Assembly (NCBI RefSeq): GCF_030652775.1
Contig: NZ_JAUSPS010000012.1
Span: 84,584 to 148,583 of the forward strand
Origin: Acetobacterium sp.
GTDB lineage: Bacteria; Bacillota; Clostridia; Eubacteriales; Eubacteriaceae
Length of the DNA: 64,000 nt
Reading direction: 5' to 3'
Each line of letters begins with the position of its first letter. Positions within the stretch are counted from its first letter, which is position 1. Below, one piece after another: positions 25,076 to 35,200 of the stretch. A program made the translations under genes and the position numbers. The notes under the pieces were generated by a model that was given only the letters and a program-made list of their open reading frames with translations, was not told the DNA's origin and searched no databases.

Positions 25076-26563
25076 ATGAAACTGGAAAAACTATTAACCG
25101 AACTGAAAATAATTGAAATAAGAAACAATCAGCCAGATTGTGATATAAAAAAGATTTGCTACAATTCCCGGGAAGTGGTTCCGGGCAGCCTGTTTGTCGC
25201 CATCCCCGGCTATGTCACGGACGGCCATCAATACATTGGCAAGGCCATCAGCCAGGGCGCCGTGGCGGTGGTCCATCAGGATGACCTGACTGACTATCCG
25301 GCCGGAGTAAGTTACATCAAAGTCGGGGATTCCCGCCATGCCCTGGGGCTCCTGGGGAGCTGTTTTTATGGAAAACCCTCGGCGTCGATGGTGGTCACCG
25401 GCATTACCGGAACCAATGGCAAAACCTCGCTGACCTATATGCTTAAACATATTTTTGAAACAGAGGGCAAAAAATGTGGACTGATCGGTACCATCCATAA
25501 TCTGATTGGCGATCAGGTGGTTGATAATCGCGGCCGCACCACCCCGGAATCCCTGGAAGTCCAGGAGATTATCAACGAAATGAAGGAGCGGGGCTGTACC
25601 CACTTATTTATGGAAGTTTCCTCCCACGGTCTGGCTCTGGATCGGGTCAATGGGGTGGACTTTGATTACGGCATCTTCACCAACCTGACTCAGGATCATC
25701 TCGATTATCATAAGACCTTTGAAAATTATTTTGAGGCCAAAGCCAAGCTCTTTTTTCAGGCCCAAAAAGCCAACATTATCAATGGGGATGACCCCTGGGG
25801 TCGGAAGCTGTGCGATATGTTAAAAGAAAAAACGAGTGTACCGGTGCTCACCTATGGTATGAATCCGGGCCATGACTATTACGCCAGAGACCTGATCTTT
25901 GGCGCTAAAGGAACTGACTTTACGCTGGTTACACCGGACGGGGAAGAAAAATTATGGTTAAATATCCCCGGCGAGTTTATGGTTTATAATGCCATCGCCG
26001 CGATCATTGCCGCGGTGGTCGAAGGAGTGCCGATGGCGGTAATCCGGACGGCCCTGGCGACGATGCCGGGGGTTGAAGGGCGGATGGAAATTCTGGATCT
26101 CGAGGCGCCTTTTGATGTGATTATCGATTATGCCCACTCTCCAGATTCCTTGGAAAAGCTGCTCCAGTCGGTGCGAAAAATATTTACCGGCCGGATTGTT
26201 CTGGTCTTTGGCTGCAACGGCGACCGGGACAAGGAAAAACGGCCGATCATGGGCCGGATTGCGGGAGAGTATGCCGATATGGTGGTAGTGACTTCGGACA
26301 ATCCCGCCAGTGAAAACCCAATCGACATCATCAATGCGGTAGTGGCCGGCGTCCGGGAAAAAACCGATCAGGTTGCCACCGTCGAACTCCGCCAGGAAGG
26401 CATCTATTACGGCGCCACCCTGTGCCGTCCTGGAGATGTGTTGGTGCTGGCCGGCAAAGGCCACGAAAAACAGGAAATCATGAAAGACGAAACTCTCTAT
26501 TACAACGAATGGGATACGGCCCGAGAGGCTGTCGCCCGGCTAAAACTGAAGTCCGAGAATTAG
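25076..26563 (+). CDS. murE: MurE: UDP-MurNAc-tripeptide ligase
   Basis: 495 aa. An N-terminal Mur domain, a central ATP-binding domain with GITGTNGKTSLTYML (about 111-125), and a C-terminal ligase domain. It adds the third residue of the peptidoglycan stem peptide. The specificity motif reads SDNPASENP (DNPA), not the DNPR of meso-diaminopimelate-adding enzymes, which points to a different diamino acid. Acetobacterium is known for ornithine in this position, which would fit. GAGAGGGAAACCA precedes the ATG. Codons are visibly more GC-rich than in genes left of 23 kb. Confidence 0.93.
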   Translation: MKLEKLLTELKIIEIRNNQPDCDIKKICYNSREVVPGSLFVAIPGYVTDGHQYIGKAISQGAVAVVHQDDLTDYPAGVSYIKVGDSRHALGLLGSCFYGKPSASMVVTGITGTNGKTSLTYMLKHIFETEGKKCGLIGTIHNLIGDQVVDNRGRTTPESLEVQEIINEMKERGCTHLFMEVSSHGLALDRVNGVDFDYGIFTNLTQDHLDYHKTFENYFEAKAKLFFQAQKANIINGDDPWGRKLCDMLKEKTSVPVLTYGMNPGHDYYARDLIFGAKGTDFTLVTPDGEEKLWLNIPGEFMVYNAIAAIIAAVVEGVPMAVIRTALATMPGVEGRMEILDLEAPFDVIIDYAHSPDSLEKLLQSVRKIFTGRIVLVFGCNGDRDKEKRPIMGRIAGEYADMVVVTSDNPASENPIDIINAVVAGVREKTDQVATVELRQEGIYYGATLCRPGDVLVLAGKGHEKQEIMKDETLYYNEWDTAREAVARLKLKSEN

Positions 26564-26574
26564 ATAATGACGAG

Positions 26575-26785
26575 AAAAAAGCACCCACTGGGTGCTCGGG
26601 CGAATGCGATTCGCCCCTACGAGCTGATGATAGCGGGTGCTGTTAAATAAATAGCAACGTAACGCATTATTTTGTAGGGGCGAGCATTGTTCGCCCGCAA
26701 CTGCTGCGATAATAATACTGTAAACAAATATCTCTTGAACCAATCCAAAATTGATCACTATTCCTAGGCACCCAATGGGTGCTTT
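26575..26785. repeat. Nested palindromic element between convergent murE and xth
   Basis: The outer arms are near-identical palindromes, GCACCCACTGGGTGC (26581-26595) and GCACCCAATGGGTGC (26768-26782), together with GACGA...AAA on the left and TTTCGTC on the right forming a longer inverted repeat. Inside are two further inverted copies of a GGGCGAA..TTCGCCCCTAC motif (26598-26620 and 26674-26697). It probably supplies transcription termination for both genes and looks like a mobile palindromic (MITE/REP-like) insertion. Confidence 0.7.
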
Positions 26786-26787
26786 CG

Positions 26788-27549
26788 TCATTTCAGGCTC
26801 AAAACAATCGGGCAATGATCCGAGCCCATTACTTCATCCAAAATATCGGTGCTGTCAACTTGAGCCATGAAGTTTTCAGATACAAAAAAGGAATCGATCC
26901 GCCACCCGGCGTTGTTGGCCCGGGCATTAAAGCGGTAAGACCACCAGCTGTATTTGATCGCTTCGGGATGTTGCACCCGCCAGCTATCGACCATGCCGAT
27001 GCTGAGGAAATCATCAACCCAGGCCCGTTCTTCTGGCAGGAAACCGGACCGCTTGGAGTTTTCCTTGGGATTTTTCAAATCAATTTCGCGATGGGCGATG
27101 TTAATATCCCCGCAGACAATGACATTTTTGCCGGCTGCCAGCAGTTCCTGGACATCATTTTGAATGCAGCGGTTGAAGTCCATTTTAAAACTCAGCCGCT
27201 CATCGTCTTTCTGGCCGTTGGGGAAATAGACATTGTAAAGGATAAAATCCGGGTATTCCATGATAATGGTACGGCCTTCATTGTTGAAGGCCGGGTCGGA
27301 TAAACCGGTGCGGATGGCCAGGGGTTCTTGTTTGTAATAAACCGCTGTACCGCTGTACCCTTTTTTTTCACCGGAGTGAAAATAGGCGAAATAGCCGGGG
27401 ATATTGAGTAAAGCATCTTCCAACTGATGGTCATGGGCCTTGGTTTCCTGAATGCAGAGGATATCTGGATTGGCTGCTTCAATAAAGGGGACAAAGCCCT
27501 TTTTTTCTACGGCCCGAATGCCGTTGACGTTCCACGAAATAATCTTCAT
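26788..27549 (-). CDS. xth: Exodeoxyribonuclease III / AP endonuclease (ExoA/XthA)
   Basis: 253 aa, from ATG 27549, which follows GGAAGGTTAC; the frame extends 20 codons upstream without a better start. EEP-fold motifs: SWNVNGIRA (N-terminus), LCIQETKAHDH (metal Glu), CGDINIAHREIDL (catalytic Asp), GWRIDSFFVS and the terminal GSDHCPI (catalytic His). It repairs abasic sites and has 3'-exonuclease activity. Convergent with murE. Confidence 0.95.
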   Translation of the reverse strand: MKIISWNVNGIRAVEKKGFVPFIEAANPDILCIQETKAHDHQLEDALLNIPGYFAYFHSGEKKGYSGTAVYYKQEPLAIRTGLSDPAFNNEGRTIIMEYPDFILYNVYFPNGQKDDERLSFKMDFNRCIQNDVQELLAAGKNVIVCGDINIAHREIDLKNPKENSKRSGFLPEERAWVDDFLSIGMVDSWRVQHPEAIKYSWWSYRFNARANNAGWRIDSFFVSENFMAQVDSTDILDEVMGSDHCPIVLSLK

Positions 27550-27621
27550 ATGTAACCTTCCTATATAATCAAATTTAATTACTGCATCGGTTAGTTTTGG
27601 GTCTGACACGCGCTGGCCAGA

Positions 27622-29526
27622 TTATTCCCCTTTTTCGAGATTTTCCAGGGTCTCCAGCCGATCCATAATCTCCAGCAGTTCTTCTTCCAGCGCCGCCTTT
27701 TCTTCAGCCAGTTCCTGCAAAACGGTGTAGTCTTTGGTGATTTCGGTCAGCTTCTTGGTGACAAAATCCAGCCGCTGATCCTTGGCTTCCAGATCCAGCA
27801 GCAGCGCCTCCTGCTCCCGTTTTTCCTTATAAGTCAGGCCGGGTTTGCGGGTTTTCGGTTTTTCGCCGGCCGGAGCTGCAGCTTTTTTCATGGTTGGCTC
27901 CGGGGTGTCCTCGCGATGGCCCAGGCCGGTCAGTGGATGTTTCTTGATATAGTCCGAATAATTACCGGTTTGGGTGGTGATCTGACCTTTGCCGTCGAAG
28001 GAAAAAATCTGTTCACAGGTACGATCCAGAAAATAACGGTCATGGGAAACGGTCAGCACCGAACCCTGAAACTCGTCCAGGTAAGCCTCCAGAATCGTCA
28101 GGGTGTCAATGTCCAGATCGTTGGTGGGTTCATCAAACAGCAGCACGTTGGGGGCCATCATCAGGATCCCCAGCAGATAGAGCCGTCGCCGTTCGCCACC
28201 GGAAAGTTCGGAGATATAAACCCATTGGCTGTTTTTATCAAACAGAAAAAGTTCCATCATCTGGGCGGCAGTAACCGTTTCACCCCGGGAATTTTCCATC
28301 ACTTCGGCTTTTTCGCGGATATAATCAATGGCCCGGAGGCTCAGATCCATATCCTCAGATTCCTGGGAAAAATAACCGAGCTTGACGGTATCACCCAGGG
28401 TGATGGTGCCACCATCCGGCTTAAGTTTTCCGGCCAGCAGGTTCAGCAGGGTCGACTTGCCATAACCGTTTTTGCCGATGATCCCAATCCGTTCGCTGGG
28501 GCCGAGAATCATCGAAAAATCGGCGATGATTTTCTGGGGGCCGAAGGACTTACTTAAATGCTCGATTTCAATGACTTTTTTTCCCAGCCGGGAAAAGCCC
28601 ACCGAAATTTCCATCTGGTTTTCAGAAAGATCAGTGGCCCGCTCTTTGATTTCGTCAAACCGCTGAATCCGGGCTTTCTGTTTGGTGGTCCGGGCTCGGG
28701 CACCGCGACGGATCCAGGCCAGTTCGCGGCGATAGAGGTTTTGGCGCTTGGCTTCGATGGCGGTTTGAGCTTCCCGGCGATTGGCTTTCTGCTCTAAAAA
28801 GTCCGAATAATTGCCGGTATATTCATAGAGGTTGCCCATATCCAATTCGATCGTTTTAGTGACGACCCGATCCAGAAAATAGCGGTCATGGGTAACCATC
28901 AGCAGGGCTCCTTTACGGTTTAACAGGTAATTTTCCAGCCAGGCAATGGTGTCATTATCGAGGTGATTGGTGGGCTCATCGAGGATCAGCAGATCGCAGG
29001 GGGTCAGCAAGGCCGAGGCCATTGCTACCCGTTTGCGCTGCCCACCGGAAAGCTGGCCAATCTGTTTATGGTAGTCGTGAATGCCCAGTTGGGAGAGGAT
29101 CGTTTCCACCTGGGATTTCAGGTTCCAGAGGTTTTCATCATCGATGCGTTGGGAGAGCGACATCAGTCGTTTTTGCAGCGCGCCGTCCTCCGGGGAATCA
29201 TCCAATGCGGCCAGGGTGGACTCATAATCCCGAACCAGGTTCATTTCCGGCGAGTTGGCCGAAAAAACCTGAGAAAGCACCGTGGTATCGGGGTCAAGAT
29301 CGGGGTCCTGGGACAAAATTTCCACCCGTTTGGTACCGAAAAATTTAACCTCGCCAGCATCCGGGCTATCGAGATTTCCAATGATCCGCAGCAGCGAGGT
29401 TTTTCCCGACCCATTAACGCCAATCACCCCAATCTTATCGGTATCGGCGATGGAAAATGAGAGTTGATTAAAAAGGGTTTTCACCCCATAGGTTTTTTTA
29501 AGATTTTCAATACTGGCAATATTCAT
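27622..29526 (-). CDS. ABC-F family ATPase (Uup-like)
   Basis: 634 aa from ATG 29526 (AAAGGACGAG upstream), not the in-frame start 14 codons earlier. Two ABC domains: Walker A GVNGSGKTS with signature LSGGQRKRVAM, and GKNGYGKST with LSGGERRRLYL; no membrane segments. An inter-domain linker and a C-terminal coiled coil (about 565-634) fit the Uup subgroup, which acts on ribosomes or branched DNA intermediates. A resistance-type ABC-F function is possible but not indicated by context. Confidence 0.92.
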   Translation of the reverse strand: MNIASIENLKKTYGVKTLFNQLSFSIADTDKIGVIGVNGSGKTSLLRIIGNLDSPDAGEVKFFGTKRVEILSQDPDLDPDTTVLSQVFSANSPEMNLVRDYESTLAALDDSPEDGALQKRLMSLSQRIDDENLWNLKSQVETILSQLGIHDYHKQIGQLSGGQRKRVAMASALLTPCDLLILDEPTNHLDNDTIAWLENYLLNRKGALLMVTHDRYFLDRVVTKTIELDMGNLYEYTGNYSDFLEQKANRREAQTAIEAKRQNLYRRELAWIRRGARARTTKQKARIQRFDEIKERATDLSENQMEISVGFSRLGKKVIEIEHLSKSFGPQKIIADFSMILGPSERIGIIGKNGYGKSTLLNLLAGKLKPDGGTITLGDTVKLGYFSQESEDMDLSLRAIDYIREKAEVMENSRGETVTAAQMMELFLFDKNSQWVYISELSGGERRRLYLLGILMMAPNVLLFDEPTNDLDIDTLTILEAYLDEFQGSVLTVSHDRYFLDRTCEQIFSFDGKGQITTQTGNYSDYIKKHPLTGLGHREDTPEPTMKKAAAPAGEKPKTRKPGLTYKEKREQEALLLDLEAKDQRLDFVTKKLTEITKDYTVLQELAEEKAALEEELLEIMDRLETLENLEKGE

Positions 29527-29689
29527 TGACTCGTCCTTTGTGTTTTCGTTTTGCTGATATTTTATCATAAATTAGGGGATCTTGGAAAAACTTTACAAAA
29601 AGTCCTGAAAATAGTATCATGTAGACACGAATTGTAGAAACAAATTAGCGACAAGAATGATCGAAACGAAAAAAGGTGGGGTGAACAAA

Positions 29690-30163
29690 ATGATGTTGGG
29701 TAAAACCATTTTTATTGCAAAAAGTGCCGATGTGGTAGGAAAAGTAAAACTGGGTAATTTTATCTCAGTGTGGTTTCAGGCGGTCATCCGCGGTGATGTC
29801 GACAGCATTACCATTGGTGATCGGACCAATATTCAGGATGGTACGGTGGTGCACGTGGCTCCGGGTTATCCCACGGTCATTGGTGACGGGGTAAGCATCG
29901 GCCATAATGCCATTATTCACGGCTGCGAAATCGGCGATAATGTCCTGGTTGGGATGGGGGCGATTATCCTCAACGGTGCCAAAATTGGCGACAACTCGAT
30001 TGTTGGGGCCGGCTCGCTGGTGACCCAGGGTAAGGTCTTCCCGCCAAATTCACTAATCATGGGCAGCCCGGCCAAAGTCGCCCGGGAGTTGAAACCCGAA
30101 GAAATTCAGAGCATCCGCGACAATGCCGAAGAATACCTGGATACCATGAAGGGCTACATGTAA
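29690..30163 (+). CDS. Gamma-carbonic anhydrase-like hexapeptide-repeat protein
   Basis: 157 aa from ATG 29690 (GGTGGGGTGAACAAA upstream); the earlier in-frame ATG at 29657 precedes this ribosome-binding site. Left-handed beta-helix hexapeptide repeats occur throughout (VSIGHNAIIHGCEIGDNVLV). Zinc-ligand-like histidines are in VVHVAPG, GHNA and IIHG, as in the YrdA/PaaY/Cam family. Carbonic anhydrase activity is plausible in an acetogen but not certain for this subfamily. Confidence 0.88.
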   Translation: MMLGKTIFIAKSADVVGKVKLGNFISVWFQAVIRGDVDSITIGDRTNIQDGTVVHVAPGYPTVIGDGVSIGHNAIIHGCEIGDNVLVGMGAIILNGAKIGDNSIVGAGSLVTQGKVFPPNSLIMGSPAKVARELKPEEIQSIRDNAEEYLDTMKGYM

Positions 30164-30187
30164 GCCATCAGCGAACTCTGTGCAAAT

Positions 30188-30374
30188 AAAAAAAGACCCG
30201 TTGGGTCTCAGCGGTTAAAAAAAGATAACCCAGTACCGACAATTGTTACATCATGTTGTACGCATCGGAGCGGACACGGCAGCGCCTGTCCGATGCCGCG
30301 GCGAACAACAGATTAACAATTGGTCGGTACGGTAGTTTATCACTAACCTCAAAGACCCAACGGGTCTTTTTTTT
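30188..30374. repeat. 187-bp imperfect giant hairpin between convergent genes
   Basis: The outer arms, A7GACCCGTTGGGTCT (30188-30208) and AGACCCAACGGGTCTT8 (30353-30374), are exact reverse complements and each is itself palindromic with an outward T-tract, so each works as a terminator for one strand. Inside, GATAACCCAGTACCGAC..AATTGTTA pairs with TAACAATTGGTCGGTAC..GTTTATC. The core pairs GTTGT..GCATCGGA.CGGACA with TGTCCGATGC..AACAAC. The whole interval is one nested inverted repeat. Confidence 0.75.
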
Positions 30375-30379
30375 GATTC

Positions 30380-30874
30380 CTAAAACTTGACGGGTTTCAG
30401 GCGAAAACGTTCCAGGGGTTTGTGCAGAATCGTCACCAGCACGATCCCAACCAGACCTTGAAGGGCGCTGAAGGGCAGGTTTACCAAAGGGCCGGCAAGG
30501 TTGCCGTACATGATTACTTCGGAAACAAAATAAACGGCGGTCATCGCAATCACGGCCGGAAAAGCAAAGTACAGCAGATTCTTTTCGGGAAAGCGCTTCA
30601 TCAGATAGCCGAAGATAAAGGCCATCGAGCCTTTAGCAATAAAGGTAGGCAGCATATAGGCGCTGTAGCCACCGAAGTAGTCGGCACTGGCCGAACCGAT
30701 CCCGGCGGCAATCAGACCGCCCCAGGGTCCTAAAATATAAGCGGATAACAGCACCGCTCCATCACCGGGATGAATATAACCCGTCGGCAGTGGGATCTTC
30801 ACCAGTGATGTCATCACAAAGGTCAGGGCCATCAATAACGCCGTATAGGTGATTTTTTTTGTTTGATCATTCAT
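30380..30874 (-). CDS. ECF transporter S component (substrate unknown)
   Basis: 164 aa with five or six membrane segments. The first helix has the ALLMALTFVMTSLVKIPLP motif typical of S components that dock to the EcfT scaffold, followed by PGDGAVLLSAYILGPWGG and GSASADYFGGY. The substrate (a vitamin or related small molecule) cannot be fixed from sequence; no biosynthetic gene or recognisable riboswitch lies beside it. The energising EcfA/EcfT genes are not in the window. Confidence 0.85.
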   Translation of the reverse strand: MNDQTKKITYTALLMALTFVMTSLVKIPLPTGYIHPGDGAVLLSAYILGPWGGLIAAGIGSASADYFGGYSAYMLPTFIAKGSMAFIFGYLMKRFPEKNLLYFAFPAVIAMTAVYFVSEVIMYGNLAGPLVNLPFSALQGLVGIVLVTILHKPLERFRLKPVKF

Positions 30875-30892
30875 TCGTATGTCCTCGATTCT

Positions 30893-30932
30893 AAAAAAAT
30901 ACTAAGCCGACGATGAGCCGTTGGCTTAGTAT
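30893..30932 (-). terminator. Minus-strand terminator between the lipoprotein-like gene and the ECF gene
   Basis: On the minus strand ATACTAAGCC pairs with GGCTTAGTAT and is followed by T7. It most simply ends transcripts from the gene at 31.0-31.6 kb; it also lies in the 5' region of the ECF gene. Confidence 0.75.
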
Positions 30933-31005
30933 AAGATTAGCGCATATTTCTTTTCAAAACAAGGTCTTGAATTGAGGTATTTTTTTAAAAATCTGAACCC
31001 ATCGA

Positions 31006-31599
31006 TTAGACCTGTTCGATAAAAATACTGACGGCAGAGTTGCCGGGTAGGTCAGTTTTATCGGGGTTGTTGGGTGAAATCGTAATGCTGATGCTGTAGC
31101 CGCTGACGGTTCCCTTCAGGCTGGTTGACTCAGAAATGGGTTCCTCGGTGTAATCAGGGGCACTGGCCAGCAGGTTCTGATAGAAAACAAGAAGTTCATC
31201 GGTGCTATAATCAGAAACATAGGTGGCTTTCCAACCCGGTTTCCCGGAGGCGTTGGTAATCTGATTGGATTCAGAAACGTTCTGGACGCCGTAAAGCGGG
31301 ACCATCTGGCTGGGATAATTGCCAGCTAAAAGACCGGCTTCGTCAACATAGATTGCTTCAGTATTTTCCTCAATGACAGTCTGCATTTCCGACGGCACCG
31401 TAATCGTGGTGGTGGCGGTTGTATCGGGTTGATTATTCTTGATCGGCTCGGGCTGCTTGGTTACCGCGGTGGTGCTGCTGTTGCTGGCTTCATTGGTGGT
31501 GCTTGCTTCATCGCTGATCAGCTTTGGCATGATAAAGACAGCGCCGACAATAAGAACCCCAATGAGTAAAACCGAAAGAACGACATAACGTATTTTCAT
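31006..31599 (-). CDS. Membrane-anchored extracellular protein of unknown function
   Basis: 197 aa from ATG 31599 (AAAGGAGTTATTT upstream). An N-terminal signal anchor (about 5-28, VVLSVLLIGVLIVGAVF) has no lipobox cysteine. A Ser/Thr/Asn-rich linker (about 35-75) is followed by a globular part (about 80-197) with LPGNSAVSIFIEQV at the end. No domain recognised. A single-gene unit with its own terminator. Confidence 0.75.
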   Translation of the reverse strand: MKIRYVVLSVLLIGVLIVGAVFIMPKLISDEASTTNEASNSSTTAVTKQPEPIKNNQPDTTATTTITVPSEMQTVIEENTEAIYVDEAGLLAGNYPSQMVPLYGVQNVSESNQITNASGKPGWKATYVSDYSTDELLVFYQNLLASAPDYTEEPISESTSLKGTVSGYSISITISPNNPDKTDLPGNSAVSIFIEQV

Positions 31600-31749
31600 A
31601 AATAACTCCTTTGGATGCAATCAGCAGGTGATTGAGAAACAGCACATGAAACTCACAGCCTTTCTCAATGTTCTGAGCTGATTACGAATTGGATGATTAC
31701 CTCATTATAACCGAGATTCTTAATTTTTAGAATAAAGATTTCAAAAAAC

Positions 31750-31778
31750 TTGATTTTATTAAGGATATTGGATAGAAT
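31750..31778 (+). promoter_or_regulatory. Promoter of the T-box-ileS transcript
   Basis: TTGATT at 31750-31755 and TAGAAT at 31773-31778 with a 17-bp spacer, about 60 bp before the T-box stem I. Confidence 0.6.
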
Positions 31779-31837
31779 ATAGAACAGACCTTTTTACTTT
31801 TAAATAGTTATAAATAAGAACATAAATGTCAGGACAA

Positions 31838-32068
31838 GGACGCTGTGGGGAAGGCTTTAGCAGAGAGATAATCATTTTGGTGAAAGATTATTAAAAGATA
31901 CCTCAGGGAGATCACCTTTGAACAGGATTTCTGAAGGCTGGTTAGCCATTGCTTAAACCAGATTAGGAAACCCCGGGGAATCGTTAACTTCAGAGAGTGG
32001 GCAGTTTTCTGCCAACTTGGGTGGTACCGCGATTTTTCGTCCCTTGATTTTTCAGGGGGCGTTTTTTT
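31838..32068 (+). promoter_or_regulatory. T-box riboswitch, isoleucine specifier, controlling ileS
   Basis: Elements in order: AGAGA and GGTG loop signals around 31862-31882, a specifier-type loop holding ATC at 31911-31913 (Ile codon), and the T-box sequence TGGTACCGCG at 32022-32031. A terminator follows, CGTCCCTTGA..CAGGGGGCG, with seven T residues (32038-32068). Uncharged tRNA-Ile would stabilise the antiterminator and raise ileS transcription. The ileS start is a further 198 bp on. Confidence 0.92.
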
Positions 32069-32265
32069 GTTGATGCGGTTTTGTTAGGCAGGATCGTGTC
32101 GCACACTTATTTAGGAACAGTTGTGTAAAAGCATTTGATTTATTCAACAGCGAGGAACACATTCGGATCCCGCAATTAATTCAGAACATTTACTTAAGGC
32201 ACTTAATTTAACTAAGAGAATTTAACACAGAGAATAACTCAGAGAGACTTAATGGAGGTAGAAAT

Positions 32266-35200
32266 TTGGCACAGTTTAAAACACTAATAGAGGGAAAAAT
32301 CGGCGAGCGCGAAGATGCGATCTCACAACAATGGGAAGCGATGAATCTGTTGCAGCAAACCATTGATAACCGCGAAGGAAAAGAAAATTTTGTTTTCTAT
32401 GAAGGCCCCCCCACCGCTAATGGTCGGCCGGGGATCCATCACGTACTGGCCCGGACCCTGAAAGATACGGTCTGCAAATACAAGGTGATGGACGGTTACC
32501 GGGTCCTTCGTAAGGGCGGCTGGGATACCCATGGCCTGCCGGTGGAAATCGAAGTTGAAAAACAGCTGGGGCTGTCCAGCAAACCCGAAATTGAAGCCTA
32601 TGGCATCGATAAGTTCAACGAAAAATGTAAGGAATCGGTCTTCAATTACGAAGGACAATGGAAGAAAATGAGCCGCAAAATGGGTTATTTCATTGACATG
32701 GAAGATCCCTACATCACGTTGGATAATAATTATATTGAAACCGTCTGGTGGATTCTCGATAAGTTTAATAAAGAAGGCTTTCTATATGAAGGTCACAAGA
32801 TCATGCCCTATTGCCCCCGTTGTGGCACCGGTCTGGCCTCCCATGAGGTTGCCCAGGGCTATCAGGAAATCAAAAGCAATACCGTCGTCGCCGCATTTAA
32901 ACGCAAGGATGCCGATGAATACTTTTTAGTCTGGACCACCACCCCCTGGACATTGGCCGCCAATGTGGCCCTGGCCGTTCATCCCGATGCCGATTACATC
33001 AAAGCCCGCAGCAATGATGAAGTCTATATCTGTGCCAAGGTGCTGGCGCCCAAATTACTGGGCGACGACTACGAAATTCTCGATGAAATGAAGGGATCAG
33101 CCCTGGAATACGTCGAGTATGAGCAGCTGATGCCATTTGTGACGCCCGATAAAAAAGCCTTTTTTGTCACCTGTGCTGATTATGTCACCACCGAAGACGG
33201 TACCGGGATTGTTCATATCGCTCCGGCTTTTGGGGAAGATGACTACAAGGTTGGCCGGGCGTACAATCTGCCGGTGCTGCAACCGGTGGCTGAAGACGGA
33301 AAATATACTGACACCCCCTGGAAGGGACAATTTGTCATCGATGCCGATCTCGATATTATCAAATGGCTGAAAGCCGAAGGCAAACTGTTCAAAAAAGAAA
33401 AGGTGCTGCATAATTATCCGCATTGCTGGCGTTGCAAAACTCCGCTACTATATTATGCCAAACCAAGCTGGTATCTGGAAATGACCAAAATTAAAGATAC
33501 CCTGATCGAAAACAATAATGGTGTTGAATGGTACCCGGATTTTGTCGGCGAAAAACGTTTCGGCAATTGGCTGGAAAACCTCAACGACTGGGCCATCTCG
33601 CGCAGCCGTTACTGGGGAACACCGCTGCCAGTGTGGCGCTGTGATGATTGCGGTAAACTGGAAACCGTCGGTTCCCGCAAAGAACTGGTGGAACGAGCGA
33701 TTGAGGATATTGACGAAAGCATTGAGCTGCATCGCCCTTATGTCGATGATGTCCATTTCACCTGTCCTGATTGCGGCAAAACGATGACCCGGGTCAAAGA
33801 CGTTATCGACTGCTGGTTTGATTCCGGTTCGATGCCCTTTGCCCAACATCACTACCCGTTTGAAAATAAAGAACTGTGGGAAGAACAATTCCCGGCTGAT
33901 TTCATCTGTGAAGGGATTGACCAAACCCGCGGCTGGTTCTATTCATTGCTGGCGATTTCTTCCTTCGTGACCGGCAAAGCGCCTTACAAAAAGGTGTTGG
34001 TCAATGACCTGATCCTCGATGCCGAAGGACAGAAAATGTCCAAAACCAAGGGCAATACCGTTAATCCGTTTGAAATGTTTGAAGAATATGGGGCTGATGC
34101 TCTGCGCTGGTATCTGCTTTATGTGTCGCCGGCCTGGACGCCCACCCGTTTTGATGTCAAGGGGATCAAAGAAGTTCAAAGCAAGTTCTTTAACACCTTG
34201 AAGAACACCTATCATTTCTTTGCTCTTTATGCCAATACCGACAACATCGATCCCCGCGAATTCTTTGTGCCCTATGCCGAACGTCCCGAAATCGATGCCT
34301 GGATCTTGTCCAAATATAATCGCCTGGTCAAAGAAGTTCGCGAAGAAATGGAAGTTTTTGATTTAACTAAAGCAGTCAAGAAAATCCAGAACTTTGTCAA
34401 CGAAGATTTATCCAACTGGTACATCCGCCGCAACCGTCGCCGTTTCTGGGGATCCGAGCTGACGGAAGATAAAAAAGCCGTTTACAACACCACCTGGGAA
34501 GTATTGGAAGGGGTGGTTCGCCTGTGTGCTCCCTTTGCCCCTTACATCACCGAAGAATTGTATCAAAAACTGACCGATGGTGTTTCTGTTCATCTGGCCG
34601 ATTATCCGACTGTCAACGAAGAGCTGGTTCAGGATGCCATTGAAGAACCGATGGATCTGGTCAGAGAACTGGTCAGTCTCGGCCGGGGTGCCCGGGAAGA
34701 AGCGCAGATTAAGGTCCGGCAGCCACTGTCCAAGATTATTGTCGATGGCAAATACCGGGAAACCCTCGGCGATCTCTGCGTTCTGATTGAAGAAGAACTG
34801 AATATCAAAAAAGTCGCTTTTGAAGATAACCTCGGTGACTTTATGAATTATGCGTTAAAACCGGACTTCAAGGTCGCCGGCCCGGTGCTGGGCAAAAACG
34901 TCAAGCTGCTGGGCAAGGCCCTAGCCTCTGTCGAAGCCAGTGAGGTGGTGGCCAAGCTGGAAGCAGACGGCAGCTTTGTGATTGAGCTGGATGGAGAAAG
35001 CCTCGAACTCCGCAAAGATTTCATCGATATCCGGATTTCGGCTAAAGAAGGCTTTAACGTCCAGATGTTCAATAACAAGTTTATCATCCTGGATACCAGC
35101 TTAGATCAGGATCTATTGGATGAAGGCTGTGCCCGGGAATTTGTTTCCCGGATTCAGCAGCTGCGAAAATCCAACGGCTACGAAGTCATGGACCGCATCG

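Noticed and set aside
26779..27303. Plus-strand 174-aa frame opposite xth
   Set aside because: Antisense shadow; xth has all endonuclease motifs on the other strand.
27916..28557. Plus-strand 213-aa frame opposite the ABC-F gene
   Set aside because: Antisense shadow in GC-rich DNA; no ribosome-binding site and no recognisable domain.
30875..31005. Riboswitch upstream of the ECF transporter gene
   Set aside because: Only a hairpin with T-tract is present; no aptamer-like motif was recognised, and it is well explained as the terminator of the preceding gene.
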